DNA from: Vreelandella alkaliphila
GTDB taxonomy: Bacteria > Pseudomonadota > Gammaproteobacteria > Pseudomonadales > Halomonadaceae
DNA: 64,000 bases
Assembly (NCBI RefSeq): GCF_016107625.1
Contig: NZ_JABASV010000011.1
Span: 30,148-94,147, forward strand
Direction of reading: 5' to 3'
How positions within the stretch are numbered: the first letter of the stretch is position 1; the number at the start of each line of letters is the position of its first letter. This document shows, in pieces, positions 18,976 to 28,641 of the stretch. The notes below the pieces were generated by a model. It saw nothing but the letters and a program-made list of their open reading frames with translations. It ran no database searches and had not been told where the DNA came from. The position numbers and the translations under genes were made by a program.

Positions 18976-20469
18976 ATGAGCCAGTCACATTCCCCGCTGG
19001 GCGATCAGAAACACGCTATCGATTTAGCGCTGTTTGGGGCGCTGGGCGATCTTGCGATGCGCAAGCTGTTTCCTGCGCTTTATCACCTTGACCGTGAGGG
19101 CTTAATGCCCGCAAGCACGCGGATTATGGGGCTGGCACGTCAAGCGCATGACACCGCTGCATTCCGCCAATTGGTCAGCGGCGCGCTGCAAAAGCGGCTA
19201 AAAAAAGATGAGCAGGATAAAGAGAGTCTCGAGCGTTTTCTAAATCGGCTTGACTATTGCCAGCTGGATTTCAAAAAAGCTGAGGGTTTTGAGCAAATAC
19301 GTGAATGGCGCGAAGGCTCTGATCGCCCCATGGTGGTTTATTTATCCGTTGGCGCAATGATCTACGGCGATATTTGCCGCAACCTTGAGGCGAGTGGCAG
19401 CCTGGATGAGCAAACGCGGGTCATCGTTGAGAAGCCCATCGGCTACGATCTAGTGTCATCAGAAGAAGTTAACGACGCTATTGGAGCCGTTTTTCCTGAG
19501 TCGCGTATTTACCGTATTGACCACTATTTAGGTAAAGAAACGGTACAGAACCTGATTGCGCTGCGCTTTGCTAACCCGTTGTTCGGGACGCAATGGAATC
19601 AGAACCATATTTCCCATGTAGAAATTACCGTTGCAGAAAAGGTCGGCATTGAAGGGCGCTGGGGCTACTTCGATGATGCCGGGCAGCTGCGCGATATGGT
19701 GCAAAACCACTTGCTCCAATTGCTATGTTTGATTGCCATGGACCCGCCTTCCAACCTGGATGCCGACGCGATTCGTGATGAGAAAGTAAAAGTGCTGAAA
19801 GCCCTAAAGCCGTTTACCGGTGAGGCTCTGGGACGTGATGTAGTACGTGGGCAATATACCGCGGGCACCAACGATGGTCAGCCGGTACCCGGCTACCTGG
19901 AAGAAGAAGGGGCGAATACCCAGAGCCAGACCGAAACCTTTGTGGCAATGAAAACCGAGGTTTCAAATTGGCGCTGGGCGGGTGTGCCGTTCTACCTGCG
20001 TACCGGTAAGCGCATGCCTGAAAAACTGTCCCAAATCGTGATCCACTTCCGCCAGCAGCCGCACTACATTTTTGATCCTGATCAGCGGGGGATTGCGTCT
20101 AACAAGCTGATCATTCGCCTGCAGCCGGATGAAGGGATCGCGCTTCAGGTGCTCACCAAAGACAGCGGTTTGCATAAAGGCATGCGCCTGCGCCCTGGCC
20201 CGTTGCACCTGGACTTTAACAGCGCGTTCCCCAAATCACGTATCCCAGATGCCTATGAGCGCTTGCTACTGGAAGTCATGAAAGGCCAACAATATCTGTT
20301 CGTGCGCCGCGACGAAGTTGAGCACGCTTGGCGTTGGTGCGACCAGCTCATCGACGGTTGGAAAGCCCGCGAAACACCGCCGCGCCGTTATCCGGCAGGC
20401 TCTTGGGGGCCGGTCGCCTCCATCGCCATGATTACCCAAGATGGCCGCAGTTGGTACGAGGATTATTAA
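18976..20469 (+). CDS. zwf: Glucose-6-phosphate 1-dehydrogenase
   Basis: The 497-residue cytosolic enzyme oxidises glucose 6-phosphate to 6-phosphogluconolactone with NAD(P)+. The dinucleotide fold begins with [20 protein letters not shown]. The active-site segment [21 protein letters not shown] carries the catalytic His environment, and EKPIGYDL and [11 protein letters not shown] are also present. In the N-terminal motif, GALGDLA stands where many homologues have GASGDLA (Ala-Leu for Ala-Ser), a mild deviation. GGAG precedes the ATG. It is the first gene of zwf-pgl-eda, with one base between zwf and pgl, under an apparent HexR site. Confidence 0.96.
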   Translation: MSQSHSPLGDQKHAIDLALFGALGDLAMRKLFPALYHLDREGLMPASTRIMGLARQAHDTAAFRQLVSGALQKRLKKDEQDKESLERFLNRLDYCQLDFKKAEGFEQIREWREGSDRPMVVYLSVGAMIYGDICRNLEASGSLDEQTRVIVEKPIGYDLVSSEEVNDAIGAVFPESRIYRIDHYLGKETVQNLIALRFANPLFGTQWNQNHISHVEITVAEKVGIEGRWGYFDDAGQLRDMVQNHLLQLLCLIAMDPPSNLDADAIRDEKVKVLKALKPFTGEALGRDVVRGQYTAGTNDGQPVPGYLEEEGANTQSQTETFVAMKTEVSNWRWAGVPFYLRTGKRMPEKLSQIVIHFRQQPHYIFDPDQRGIASNKLIIRLQPDEGIALQVLTKDSGLHKGMRLRPGPLHLDFNSAFPKSRIPDAYERLLLEVMKGQQYLFVRRDEVEHAWRWCDQLIDGWKARETPPRRYPAGSWGPVASIAMITQDGRSWYEDY

Positions 20470-20470
20470 T

Positions 20471-21136
20471 ATGAGCGAAGCACGTCAAGCGCTAGCACAA
20501 CAGCTGGCTGAAGCGGTCTTCCAGGCATTGGCCGAAGACTTGAGCCGCCAAGAGCGCGCGCTACTAGTCGTCTCGGGTGGCTCTACGCCGGTGCCATTTT
20601 TTAAAGCGCTGGCAGCCAAACCGCTGCCTTGGGAGCGCATTGATATCACGTTGGCCGACGAACGCTGGGTGGGTGAGGAAAGTAGCGATAGCAATGCCAA
20701 GCTGGTGCGCGAAAACCTGCTTCAAGGAGCGGCTGCGAACGCCAACTTCGTACCGCTAACCTCAGATGCCTCGACGCCGGAAGAGGGGGTTGATGAGGTT
20801 GCCAAACGCACGGCATCTCTGCCTTGGCCCGCCAGCGTTGTGATCTTGGGAATGGGCGGCGATGGCCATACGGCGTCGCTGTTCCCCGACAGCCTAGAAC
20901 TAGGTTTAGCGCTTTCTACCGATGAGCCGCTTGTCGCGGTACGCACGCCTAGTCAGCCGCAGCCGCGTATTACTTTCTCAGCAGATCGCCTGCATCAGGC
21001 GCATCGACATATTTTACATATTACTGGCGATGATAAGCGCAGCGTATTGGCAAACGCCATGAATGGTGATGATGTCCGTAAGCTACCTATTCGCGCGTTT
21101 TTATCTTGCCCGTTAGCGATCTACTGGGCGCCGTAA
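20471..21136 (+). CDS. pgl: 6-phosphogluconolactonase
   Basis: The 221-residue enzyme hydrolyses 6-phosphogluconolactone. It belongs to the NagB/SugarP-isomerase fold type, with VVSGGSTPVPFFKAL near the start, ITLADERWVGEESSDSNAKLVRENLL, and VILGMGGDGHTASLFP in the middle. The ATG at 20471 directly follows the zwf stop; the upstream in-frame start at 20441 lies inside zwf and is unnecessary. Length and motifs are those of the short bacterial Pgl (DevB) type. Between zwf and eda it forms the oxidative entry to the Entner-Doudoroff pathway. Confidence 0.94.
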   Translation: MSEARQALAQQLAEAVFQALAEDLSRQERALLVVSGGSTPVPFFKALAAKPLPWERIDITLADERWVGEESSDSNAKLVRENLLQGAAANANFVPLTSDASTPEEGVDEVAKRTASLPWPASVVILGMGGDGHTASLFPDSLELGLALSTDEPLVAVRTPSQPQPRITFSADRLHQAHRHILHITGDDKRSVLANAMNGDDVRKLPIRAFLSCPLAIYWAP

Positions 21137-21192
21137 CGCCTGGGCTTTCGCCAATAAACGTTTGCCAGTAACACCTGCTTGGAGACTCACTG

Positions 21193-21855
21193 ATGACAAT
21201 CGATAAACAGCTACCCTCAACGCGCACTGCCGAGCTTGACAGCATTTGCTTAAAGGCTGAGGTCATTCCGGTGATTACCGTTGAGCGTCTTGAAGATGCG
21301 GTACCGCTAGGTCGCGCCTTGGTTGAAGGTGGCTTAAGCGTGTTGGAAATTACCTTGCGTACCGACTGCGCGCTGGAAGCAATTAAACGCATGAAAGAAG
21401 CGCTGCCGGGAGCCAGCATCGGTGTAGGTACCGTGTTAACGCCCGCGCAATACCGCCAAGCTGAACAGGTAGGTGCGGATTTTGTAGTGACACCCGGCGC
21501 GACAGAAGCGCTTTATCGCTATGGCGTAGAGAGCCCGGTGCCGATGTTGCCCGGCGTATCAACGATCTCTGAGCTGATGACAGGCTGGCAGTACGGCTAT
21601 CGCCGCTTCAAGTTTTTCCCAGCTGAGTCCAGTGGTGGTGCCAAAGCCATTAAAGCCTTTGGCGCGCCGATTCCCGAAGCACGTTTTTGCCCAACCGGCG
21701 GTATCACGGTTGATAACGCTGAAACCTACCTGTCACTACCCAATGTTATGTGTGTAGGCGGTTCTTGGCTAACGCCGAAAGCCATGGTTGAAGCAGAGGA
21801 TTGGGACGGTATTCGCGAGCTGGCCCGTCAGGCCGCTGAGCGTTTTCACCACTAA
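21193..21855 (+). CDS. eda: KDPG/KHG aldolase
   Basis: The 220-residue class I aldolase splits 2-keto-3-deoxy-6-phosphogluconate into pyruvate and glyceraldehyde 3-phosphate. Family motifs are VIPVITVERLEDAVPLGRALVEGGLSVLEITLRT (with the catalytic Glu), VGTVLTPAQ, and FKFFPAESSGGAKAIKAFGAP with the Schiff-base Lys in RRFKFFPAE. CPTGGI follows. GGAG lies eight bases before the ATG. It ends the zwf operon and is followed by a strong terminator. Its partner edd lies 5 kb away on the opposite strand. Confidence 0.96.
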   Translation: MTIDKQLPSTRTAELDSICLKAEVIPVITVERLEDAVPLGRALVEGGLSVLEITLRTDCALEAIKRMKEALPGASIGVGTVLTPAQYRQAEQVGADFVVTPGATEALYRYGVESPVPMLPGVSTISELMTGWQYGYRRFKFFPAESSGGAKAIKAFGAPIPEARFCPTGGITVDNAETYLSLPNVMCVGGSWLTPKAMVEAEDWDGIRELARQAAERFHH

Positions 21856-21930
21856 CGAATACGATGTAAATCGACACGAGCACTCTCGTTACTTGCCCCA
21901 CTGATATCGGGTCGTGTGGGTAAGTCATTT

Positions 21931-21962
21931 GCCCGAGCATATTGCCATGCTCGGGCTTTTTT
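21931..21962 (+). terminator. Rho-independent terminator after eda
   Basis: GCCCGAGCAT and ATGCTCGGGC (one base shifted around ATTGCC) form a strong stem followed by TTTTTT. It closes zwf-pgl-eda. Confidence 0.9.
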
Positions 21963-22016
21963 ATGCGCTCCACCTAACGGCGTAGGGCAGAGAGGGAAAA
22001 AGCGTGATAGCCTCAA

Positions 22017-22030
22017 CTTAATCGATTAAG
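22017..22030. promoter_or_regulatory. LacI-family operator-like palindrome at the GH32 gene
   Basis: CTTAATCGATTAAG is a perfect 14-base palindrome with the central CG typical of LacI/GalR-family operators such as those of ScrR and Cra. It ends 15 bases before the TTG start of the GH32 hydrolase, so a bound repressor would block transcription or early elongation. No regulator gene of this family lies in the window. Confidence 0.6.
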
Positions 22031-22045
22031 TCAGGGTTTTTTACA

Positions 22046-23542
22046 TTGAATCTCGTCAAATTTACTCCTCTTAGGCCAACGCTGCATTTTACGCCGCCTA
22101 CTGGCTGGATGAATGACCCCAACGGGCTTGTATATTTCGAAGGGGAGTATCATCTCTTTTATCAATACCATCCCCACGACACGGTATGGGGGCCCATGCA
22201 CTGGGGGCATGCGGTAAGCACCGATCTTTGCCGTTGGGAGCACTTACCTATTGCACTGATGCCAAACGCCCAAGGGGCGTGTTTTTCAGGTAGTGCCATC
22301 GTGGATGAGCATGATGTGACGGGCCTGTTTGACGGCCAGCGGGGGCTGCTAGCGTTTTATACCTGCCACCGAGTGCTTTCCGATGATCCTGAAGATTATG
22401 AGCAGTCACAGTGTTTGGCTTATAGCCGCGACAAGGGGCGCACTTGGCATCAGTACGCCAATAACCCAGTGCTACCCGCGCCAGGGTTTAAAGATTTTCG
22501 CGACCCAAAAGTGTTGTGGCATGCCGCTACCCAGCGTTGGGTAATGGCGCTGGCTTGTGGGCAGGAAATTCATTTTTACACCTCGGAAAACCTATTGGAC
22601 TGGCAGTTTGCCAGTGCGTTTGGCGAGGGCCACGGCGTGCATACTCAGCACCCTTGGGAGTGCCCCGATTTGTTCGAGCTGCCAGTGGAAGGCGCTAGCA
22701 ATGGGCAGCTATCTAGCCGCTGGGTATTAATCGTTGGCATTGGGGCTACGCCAGATAATGCCTTTGGCTCGTTCACGCAATATTTTGTGGGCGAGTTCGA
22801 CGGCCAGCGTTTTACTAACGACCACTCGCCTGATGACGTCATGATGATGGACGAAGGACGTGACTTTTACGCTGTGCAGAGCTGGTCGAATACTTCGGGG
22901 CGCCGTTTAGCCGTGGCTTGGCTGAATAATTGGCAGTATGCCAATCATGCGCCTGAAGCTGGCTGGCGGGGAATGATGAGTCTGCCCAGAGAGTTAACCC
23001 TGCGTGCGACATCGAGCGGCATTCAGCTTTGCCAACGTATCGCCAGCGAGTGCCATGAGGCGCTGACAGCCGTACCGCATACTATCCCGCCACAGGCGAT
23101 GCTGGGTGTTGGGCAATATAGCGTCTTAACCTCGTTGCCACCGGTAAGTCGTGGTGTGCTTGAACTGACCTTAACGGCTGGCAGCCGAGTGGCATTGTCG
23201 CTTCAGCAAGGAGATCATCAACAGCTTACGCTTGAAGCGGTAGAAAAGGACGTTGCACTTCGCTACACGCGTAACGGCGTGAACGGACAAGCAGCTTTCG
23301 ATGACCATTTCGCCTGTGACCATGCAGCGGGCAGCGTTGATGGTTTAACGATCACGCTAGAGTGGTGGTGTGATCATGGCTCGCTGGAGATCCTGGTGAA
23401 CGGTGATACGCAACAACGAGCGATTACCCAGGTGAGCTTTACAACCCAAACGACAGGCTCGATTGAGGTCAACGTCTTGGAAGGCAGTGCAGGGTTGCTC
23501 GGTGGCAGTGTGGTGTCGAGTAAAGAAGCGGTAGCGCATTAG
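22046..23542 (+). CDS. GH32 sucrose/fructan hydrolase (sucrose-6-phosphate hydrolase or invertase-like)
   Basis: The 498-residue enzyme has all three GH32 acidic motifs: WMNDPNG (nucleophile Asp) near residue 21, FRDPK around 151, and WECPDLF (acid/base Glu) near 210. A five-bladed propeller and a C-terminal beta-sandwich domain are expected. It lacks a signal peptide and is therefore probably cytosolic, cutting sucrose, sucrose 6-phosphate or short fructans. The TTG at 22046 is the only acceptable start: the frame has a stop at 22019, and the homologous region begins about 20 residues later. An adjacent fructokinase and glucokinase would take up the products. Confidence 0.88.
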   Translation: MNLVKFTPLRPTLHFTPPTGWMNDPNGLVYFEGEYHLFYQYHPHDTVWGPMHWGHAVSTDLCRWEHLPIALMPNAQGACFSGSAIVDEHDVTGLFDGQRGLLAFYTCHRVLSDDPEDYEQSQCLAYSRDKGRTWHQYANNPVLPAPGFKDFRDPKVLWHAATQRWVMALACGQEIHFYTSENLLDWQFASAFGEGHGVHTQHPWECPDLFELPVEGASNGQLSSRWVLIVGIGATPDNAFGSFTQYFVGEFDGQRFTNDHSPDDVMMMDEGRDFYAVQSWSNTSGRRLAVAWLNNWQYANHAPEAGWRGMMSLPRELTLRATSSGIQLCQRIASECHEALTAVPHTIPPQAMLGVGQYSVLTSLPPVSRGVLELTLTAGSRVALSLQQGDHQQLTLEAVEKDVALRYTRNGVNGQAAFDDHFACDHAAGSVDGLTITLEWWCDHGSLEILVNGDTQQRAITQVSFTTQTTGSIEVNVLEGSAGLLGGSVVSSKEAVAH

Positions 23543-23570
23543 TGGGATTTAGCGTGTAATTACATAGTTA

Positions 23571-23597
23571 AGGGCGTGCTGTTGCACGCCCTTTTTT
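23571..23597 (+). terminator. Rho-independent terminator after the GH32 gene
   Basis: AGGGCGTGC and GCACGCCCT enclose TGTT and are followed by TTTTT. It lies between the convergent GH32 and fructokinase genes and is oriented for the former. Confidence 0.9.
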
Positions 23598-23607
23598 GCT
23601 ACAGACG

Positions 23608-24567
23608 TTACGTATTTCTTAGCGCTTCAATATCACTATGGGTCGGCAGTGCGGCGTAGGCGCCTGGGCGTGTTACTGCGTGAGCACCACAGCGGCAGGC
23701 AATATCCACCGCTCGGGTTAGAAAGGCACTGTCCTGGTACCAGTTCTCATCAATGCCGTGCCGTGAAAGCTCAGCCAGCAGGCCGCCAATAAACGCATCA
23801 CCGCCAGCCGTAGTGTCAACAGCGGTCACCTGGGGCGGTGTGATGGTGTGGTCAAGGCCAACACCTTTCAGCACCACCTTGTTAGGGCCGTCGGTGATTA
23901 AAATTACTTTTACCCCGGCGGCTAGCCGCTGAGATAGCCACGCTTCCTGAGAATGCCCGCCACGAAGATAATCAAGCTCCTCCAGTGAGACTTTAACGAG
24001 ATCGGCGCAATCCAATAGCTCGGTTACCAGCCAGAGGTCGGCTGACCCTTCGGTCCACAGATTGTGGCGGAGGTTGGCATCCACGCTGACTAAACAGCCT
24101 GCGCGCTTTGCCATAGCGGCAATCGCTAAGGTGGTGTCGGCAATCTCAGGATCAGTCAAACTGTTGCTGCATAAGTGAACAATCGCCGATTGTTCAAACA
24201 CGCCGTGGGGCAGGTGCTCTAAGCGATAAAGCAGGTCGGCCGCCGGTGGGCGATAAAAATCAAACGTGCGCTCGCCGCTGCTGTCCCGGGAAACAAACGC
24301 CAGCGCAGTGCGTGCCTCTTTGGTCAATACTACGCCCTGAGTATCTACGCCATGGCTTTTCAGCTCACGAATCAGGAAGTGACCAAACGTATCGTCACCC
24401 ACCATGCCTAAAAACTGGCTGGGTACGTTAAGTCGGGCACAGGCAACCGCGACGTTAGCAGGCGCGCCTCCCGCGTAAGGCGTGAAGGTTTCTTGGCCAG
24501 TGTCATCGCCTAAGCGGCTGGATAACATATCAACCAAGGCTTCACCGAAAGCAATCACCGGCGTCAT
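23608..24567 (-). CDS. PfkB-family fructokinase
   Basis: The 319-residue cytosolic sugar kinase has PfkB signatures: GGAPANVAVACARLN at about 33-47, and the C-terminal VDTTAGGDAFIGGLLAEL with the catalytic Asp in the GGDAF loop. The N-terminus VIAFGEALVDML is typical of bacterial fructokinases (ScrK/CscK type). It would phosphorylate the fructose released by the convergent GH32 enzyme. It is the last gene of the minus-strand group edd-glk-aldo/keto reductase-pfkB; 40 bases separate it from the reductase. Specificity for fructose is inferred from context. Confidence 0.88.
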   Translation of the reverse strand: MTPVIAFGEALVDMLSSRLGDDTGQETFTPYAGGAPANVAVACARLNVPSQFLGMVGDDTFGHFLIRELKSHGVDTQGVVLTKEARTALAFVSRDSSGERTFDFYRPPAADLLYRLEHLPHGVFEQSAIVHLCSNSLTDPEIADTTLAIAAMAKRAGCLVSVDANLRHNLWTEGSADLWLVTELLDCADLVKVSLEELDYLRGGHSQEAWLSQRLAAGVKVILITDGPNKVVLKGVGLDHTITPPQVTAVDTTAGGDAFIGGLLAELSRHGIDENWYQDSAFLTRAVDIACRCGAHAVTRPGAYAALPTHSDIEALRNT

Positions 24568-24607
24568 AAGTCATTCCTTGTCATTATATTATTAATTGAT
24601 GAAGGGG

Positions 24608-25477
24608 TTACGCGACGCAGTGGCCTCGCGCGGCCTCTAACAGCTCGTACCATGTCTCTCTTGAGAGCGTCTCAGGCCCGTCGAGCATGTCACCAATACG
24701 TTCAGGCTTCACACTGCCGACAACGGGAATCGGCCGACCAGGCAGTGACCGCAGCCAAGCCAGCGCTAACGCGTTAGAGGTGCCGTTTTGCTCTCGAGCT
24801 ACGCGGTTAAGAACGTTACCGACGTCGCCTTGCATTAGTGTGCCGCCCGCTAGCGGTGACCAGGCCATCGGCCAATGGCCGTCGGCGCATAGATCATCAA
24901 AGCTACCATCAAACAGGGGGGCGTTATGGCTAATGGAAAGTTCGATTTGGTTGGCACGTAAAGGGTGGTGCATGGCGTTTTGCAGCCTACGCCACTGACT
25001 TGGCAAATGGTTAGAAATGCCCGCAGCGCCAATTTTGCCTGCATCGATAGCGTCATCAAGGGCACGGCCAGTCGCTTCTGCGTTCATTAATAAGTCAGGG
25101 CGATGAATTAAAAAGTGATCTAGCCGCTCGACGCTAAGGCGGTTAAGTGCATTGTCGATGGCGCGGCTTAGATAATCCGGGCTGGCGTTGTAGTGTTTCA
25201 CCTTGCCAGAGCCGTGGGCTGGGTTATCGTTGGCGATGCTCGCTTTGGTCACCACCTTAAGCCGTTTCGACAGTCCGGGACGCGTGTTTAGCGCGTGACC
25301 AAACAGCGTCTCGCACGCACCGTTCCCGTAAATGTCGGCATGGTCGAACCAGTGCAACCCCTGCTCGGTACGGGCTTCGATCCAGTCGGCGAGATAGCTC
25401 GCCTGGTGCATCTCTGGTGCTTCATGCAGACGCATCATGCCGAGAACAAAAGGCACATCGAAGGTGTGAGCAGGCAT
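24608..25477 (-). CDS. Aldo/keto reductase (YdhF-like)
   Basis: The 289-residue NADPH-dependent oxidoreductase has a TIM-barrel layout with WFDHADIYGNG near residue 47-57 (catalytic Asp and Tyr), VVTKASIA (catalytic Lys), LDHFLIHRPD (His), a GISNH loop and the C-terminal cofactor loop IPVVGSVKPERI. The start at 25477 (MPAHTFDV) was preferred because AGGA lies seven bases upstream; an ATG two codons earlier has almost no spacing. It lies between glk and the fructokinase. Its substrate is unknown; a sugar-derived aldehyde or ketone is plausible. Confidence 0.85.
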   Translation of the reverse strand: MPAHTFDVPFVLGMMRLHEAPEMHQASYLADWIEARTEQGLHWFDHADIYGNGACETLFGHALNTRPGLSKRLKVVTKASIANDNPAHGSGKVKHYNASPDYLSRAIDNALNRLSVERLDHFLIHRPDLLMNAEATGRALDDAIDAGKIGAAGISNHLPSQWRRLQNAMHHPLRANQIELSISHNAPLFDGSFDDLCADGHWPMAWSPLAGGTLMQGDVGNVLNRVAREQNGTSNALALAWLRSLPGRPIPVVGSVKPERIGDMLDGPETLSRETWYELLEAARGHCVA

Positions 25478-25493
25478 GGACATTCCTAATAAG

Positions 25494-26459
25494 TTAAAAG
25501 ACTTCTTCGTTATGCAGCGCTTCGGCGGCGCCGAGCAGCCCTGTCCACGGGTGAGTAACAATCCACACGGGAATATCGGCGTTATACGCGCCCATCCGAC
25601 CTTTGTTCACAAAGCTATTACGCAGTTCGGATTTGGGTAGCCACTCCAGTAGGCGCGGTAAAATCCCGCCGCATAGATAAACGCCGCCTCTTGCGCCCAT
25701 TGTTAGGGTCGCGTCGCCACACACATCGCCGAGGATTTTTAAAAAGCGCAGCAGGCTGGCGGTGGCGATAGAGTCACCCTGGTTGGCGGCTTGGGTAACC
25801 TCGGCTGGCGTCGTGCAGCTAGGCGTTTGCTCGTTCAGAGCACAATGGGCCTGGTACAGCTCCAGCAAGCCCTGGCCGCATAAAATACGTTCTACGCTGA
25901 CCCGTTGGTAGCGCTGTAGAAAAACATCCAGCAGCGCTCGCTCGGTGCTGTCAGTGGGGGCGAACGTGACGTGGCCGCCCTCGGTGGGAAGCGGTATCCA
26001 GGCGTGTTGGCCGGGAAAAACACCAGCAACGCCCAGACCTGTACCGGGGCCAATCACCAAGCGGGTAGAGTGAGACTGAGCCACACCTGCTTGCACTTCC
26101 ACCAGGTTGTCGGCGTCTACATGGGGTACGCCCAGAGCCTGTGCGGTAAAATCATTAATCACTTTAAACAGCGATAGGTTCAGCGTCTGCTGAACATCGC
26201 TTTTCATAAAATCCCAGTGATTATTGGTCATCTTGACCCGCTCGGCGTGAACCGGGCAGGCAAACGCCAAACAGGCTTCCACCGGTGCATTTTCCCCAGT
26301 GGCGCCCACGCGCTCCAGGTAGTCCTGAATCGCGTCGATAACCCCAGGGTAGTCCGCGCAGGGAAGATTAATAATATCGTGGGGCGTCACCTCACCTGGC
26401 GTGACGAGCGCCAGGCGGGCATTGGTACCGCCAATATCACCAATTAAGGCCGGTCGCAT
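25494..26459 (-). CDS. glk: Glucokinase
   Basis: The 321-residue enzyme is of the proteobacterial Glk type. An ATP-binding start GDIGGTNARLALV, the sugar-binding segment FKVINDFTAQALGVP with catalytic Asp, GPGTGLGVAGVFP, and PTEGGHVTFAP are all present. It phosphorylates free glucose from sucrose or maltodextrin breakdown so that it can enter zwf. Its ATG overlaps the edd stop codon by one base (TAATG), so edd and glk are translationally coupled. Confidence 0.95.
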   Translation of the reverse strand: MRPALIGDIGGTNARLALVTPGEVTPHDIINLPCADYPGVIDAIQDYLERVGATGENAPVEACLAFACPVHAERVKMTNNHWDFMKSDVQQTLNLSLFKVINDFTAQALGVPHVDADNLVEVQAGVAQSHSTRLVIGPGTGLGVAGVFPGQHAWIPLPTEGGHVTFAPTDSTERALLDVFLQRYQRVSVERILCGQGLLELYQAHCALNEQTPSCTTPAEVTQAANQGDSIATASLLRFLKILGDVCGDATLTMGARGGVYLCGGILPRLLEWLPKSELRNSFVNKGRMGAYNADIPVWIVTHPWTGLLGAAEALHNEEVF

Positions 26460-28348
26460 TAGGCATCCTCTTGAAGAATCTGGCCCTGTTGGCGAGCGAG
26501 ATCATCGGCTTCAAAGCCGCCCAGCGAGCCTGCGCCTTCTTCGCCACGCATGGCCAGGTGGCGGAAGCCGCTAAACAGTTCGCGGCCTAGGCCAACGTGG
26601 TAGTGGTCCAAATTCGCCACTACGCGCTCGCGATCGGCCCAGGTAGCCGCCTCTACTTTGGCTTCCAGCGTACCTGCGTTGGCGTCCAGGCGCACAATGT
26701 CGCCGTCGCGCAGTTTCGATAGCGGGCCACCGTCCAGTGCTTCTGGGCTGATATGGATCGCAGCGGGTACTTTACCCGACGCGCCAGACATACGGCCATC
26801 AGTCACCAGTGCCACTTTGAAGCCACGGTCCTGCAGTACGCCCAGGAACGGCGTCAGTTTGTGAAGTTCCGGCATGCCATTGGCTTTTGGCCCCTGGAAG
26901 CGCACCACAACGATGACATCGCGATCTAAGTCGCCGGATTCAAACGCAGCCTTCATTTCGTTCTGGTCGGCGAAGATTTTCACCGGTGCTTCTACTACAC
27001 GATGTTCGTCGGCAACGGCGGATACTTTGATCACGCCGCGTCCCAGGTTGCCTTTCATTACTGTTAGGCCGCCAGTCGCTGCGAAGGGGGTAGCGACTGG
27101 GCGTAAAACGTTTTCATCTAAGCTGCTTTCTGGGCCTTCGCGCCAAACCACTTTGCCATTTTCCAGGAAGGGCTCTTGTGTGTAGGCCGTCAGGTCGGTG
27201 CCGAACACCGTCGGGATATCGCCGTGCAATAAGCCAGCGCCCAGCAATTCGCGGAACAGGTAACTCATGCCGCCTGCCGCCTGGAAGTGGTTAATGTCTG
27301 CTTGGCCGTTAGGGTATACCTGCATCAGGCTAGGCGTTACGGCGGAGAGATCTGTGAAGTCGTCCCAGTTCAGCGTAATGCCCGACGCAGCGGCCATGGC
27401 AATCAAATGCATCGTATGGTTGGTTGAACCGCCAGATGCCAATAAACCCACCACCGCGTTGACGATGGCGCGTTCATCGATCTGCTTATAGAAAGGGCGG
27501 TAGTCGCCGCCAGGTTCAGTGTTGCGAATCGCCTGTTCGGTCGCGTAGCGGGTCAGGGCTTCGCGCATTTCCGTGCCTGGGTTCACAAACGAGGTGCCTG
27601 GCAGGTGAAGCCCCATCACTTCCATCATCAGCTGGTTTGAGTTGGCTGTGCCGTAGAAGGTGCAGGTACCAGGGCTGTGATAGGAGTCAGACTCCGCTTG
27701 CAGCAGCTCTTCGCGGCCCACTTTGCCTTCTGCGTATAGCTGACGGATGCGCGCTTTCTCTTTGTTCGGTAGGCCGCTGGGCATTGGGCCAGCGGGTACG
27801 AACATGGCAGGTAGGTGGCCAAAGCGTGCCGCTGCGATAAACAGACCAGGGATAATCTTGTCGCATACGCCCAGATAAAGGGCAGCATCAAACATGTTGT
27901 GTGAAAGCCCAACTGCAGCTGCCATCGCAATCACGTCGCGGGAAAACAGCGACAGTTCCATGCCCGGTTGCCCTTGGGTAACTCCATCACACATGGCGGG
28001 AACACCACCGGCAAACTGGGCGGTTGAGCCCATGGCGCTAGCAGCGGCTTTGATGGTTTCCGGAAAGGTTTCAAACGGCTGGTGGGCCGACAGCATATCG
28101 TTGTAAGAAGAAATGATCCCCAAGTTGGCGCTGTTCATTAGCTTCAGGGAGTCTTTCTCTTGGGGGTTACAGGCGGCAAAGCCGTGGGCCAGGTTACCGC
28201 AGGATAGCTCTGCACGGTGCACACCACGCTTATGCTGGTCCGCCATGCGTTGCTCATAGAGAGCACGCCGCTCAGCAGAGCGCTCACGAATGCGTTGGGT
28301 AACCTCAGCAACGGTAGGATTTAAAGTAGCGGGTGTTGAGCTCGGCAT
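26459..28348 (-). CDS. edd: 6-phosphogluconate dehydratase
   Basis: The 629-residue IlvD/Edd-family enzyme dehydrates 6-phosphogluconate to KDPG, the first dedicated Entner-Doudoroff step. Fe-S ligand cysteines are expected in [24 protein letters not shown] and in [38 protein letters not shown] and [23 protein letters not shown] are also family motifs. The ATG at 28348 was chosen with AGAGG six bases upstream, rather than TTG at 28381. Two HexR-like boxes lie 37 and 99 bases upstream. It leads the edd-glk-AKR-fructokinase operon. Confidence 0.95.
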   Translation of the reverse strand: MPSSTPATLNPTVAEVTQRIRERSAERRALYEQRMADQHKRGVHRAELSCGNLAHGFAACNPQEKDSLKLMNSANLGIISSYNDMLSAHQPFETFPETIKAAASAMGSTAQFAGGVPAMCDGVTQGQPGMELSLFSRDVIAMAAAVGLSHNMFDAALYLGVCDKIIPGLFIAAARFGHLPAMFVPAGPMPSGLPNKEKARIRQLYAEGKVGREELLQAESDSYHSPGTCTFYGTANSNQLMMEVMGLHLPGTSFVNPGTEMREALTRYATEQAIRNTEPGGDYRPFYKQIDERAIVNAVVGLLASGGSTNHTMHLIAMAAASGITLNWDDFTDLSAVTPSLMQVYPNGQADINHFQAAGGMSYLFRELLGAGLLHGDIPTVFGTDLTAYTQEPFLENGKVVWREGPESSLDENVLRPVATPFAATGGLTVMKGNLGRGVIKVSAVADEHRVVEAPVKIFADQNEMKAAFESGDLDRDVIVVVRFQGPKANGMPELHKLTPFLGVLQDRGFKVALVTDGRMSGASGKVPAAIHISPEALDGGPLSKLRDGDIVRLDANAGTLEAKVEAATWADRERVVANLDHYHVGLGRELFSGFRHLAMRGEEGAGSLGGFEADDLARQQGQILQEDA

Positions 28349-28384
28349 AGAGACCTCTGCATGGTAGAGACGGTGAGTCAAGTT

Positions 28385-28399
28385 TGTAGTTATTTTACA
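28385..28399 (-). promoter_or_regulatory. HexR-like box 1 upstream of edd
   Basis: TGTAGTTATTTTACA on the plus strand differs from the TGTARTwwwATTACA consensus at one position. It lies 37 bases before the edd ATG, between edd and divergent cobT. Confidence 0.55.
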
Positions 28400-28446
28400 T
28401 CTTTTTGTGTCGATATAAGAGGCTTTACGGCAATAAAAACCATATT

Positions 28447-28461
28447 TGTAGTTTTATTACC
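28447..28461 (-). promoter_or_regulatory. HexR-like box 2 upstream of edd
   Basis: TGTAGTTTTATTACC matches the HexR consensus except for the last base. It is 62 bases from box 1, six helical turns, so two bound repressors could face the same side of the DNA. The rest of the edd-cobT gap shows no gene or riboswitch. Confidence 0.55.
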
Positions 28462-28641
28462 CCTGATTAATAGCAACTATCGTCGTAAATGATGATGCTT
28501 TTATGAACATTACAGCTAACAGGGCAATCCGTCTCCGGATGGGGTTGTTGCGTGTTGAAGCAGCTTAAAGCGCAAGTATAGCAGCCGCGCTTTTGCTACC
28601 ATCTGGCGCAAAATGAATTCGATTGCTGCCCTGGAGCTGCT

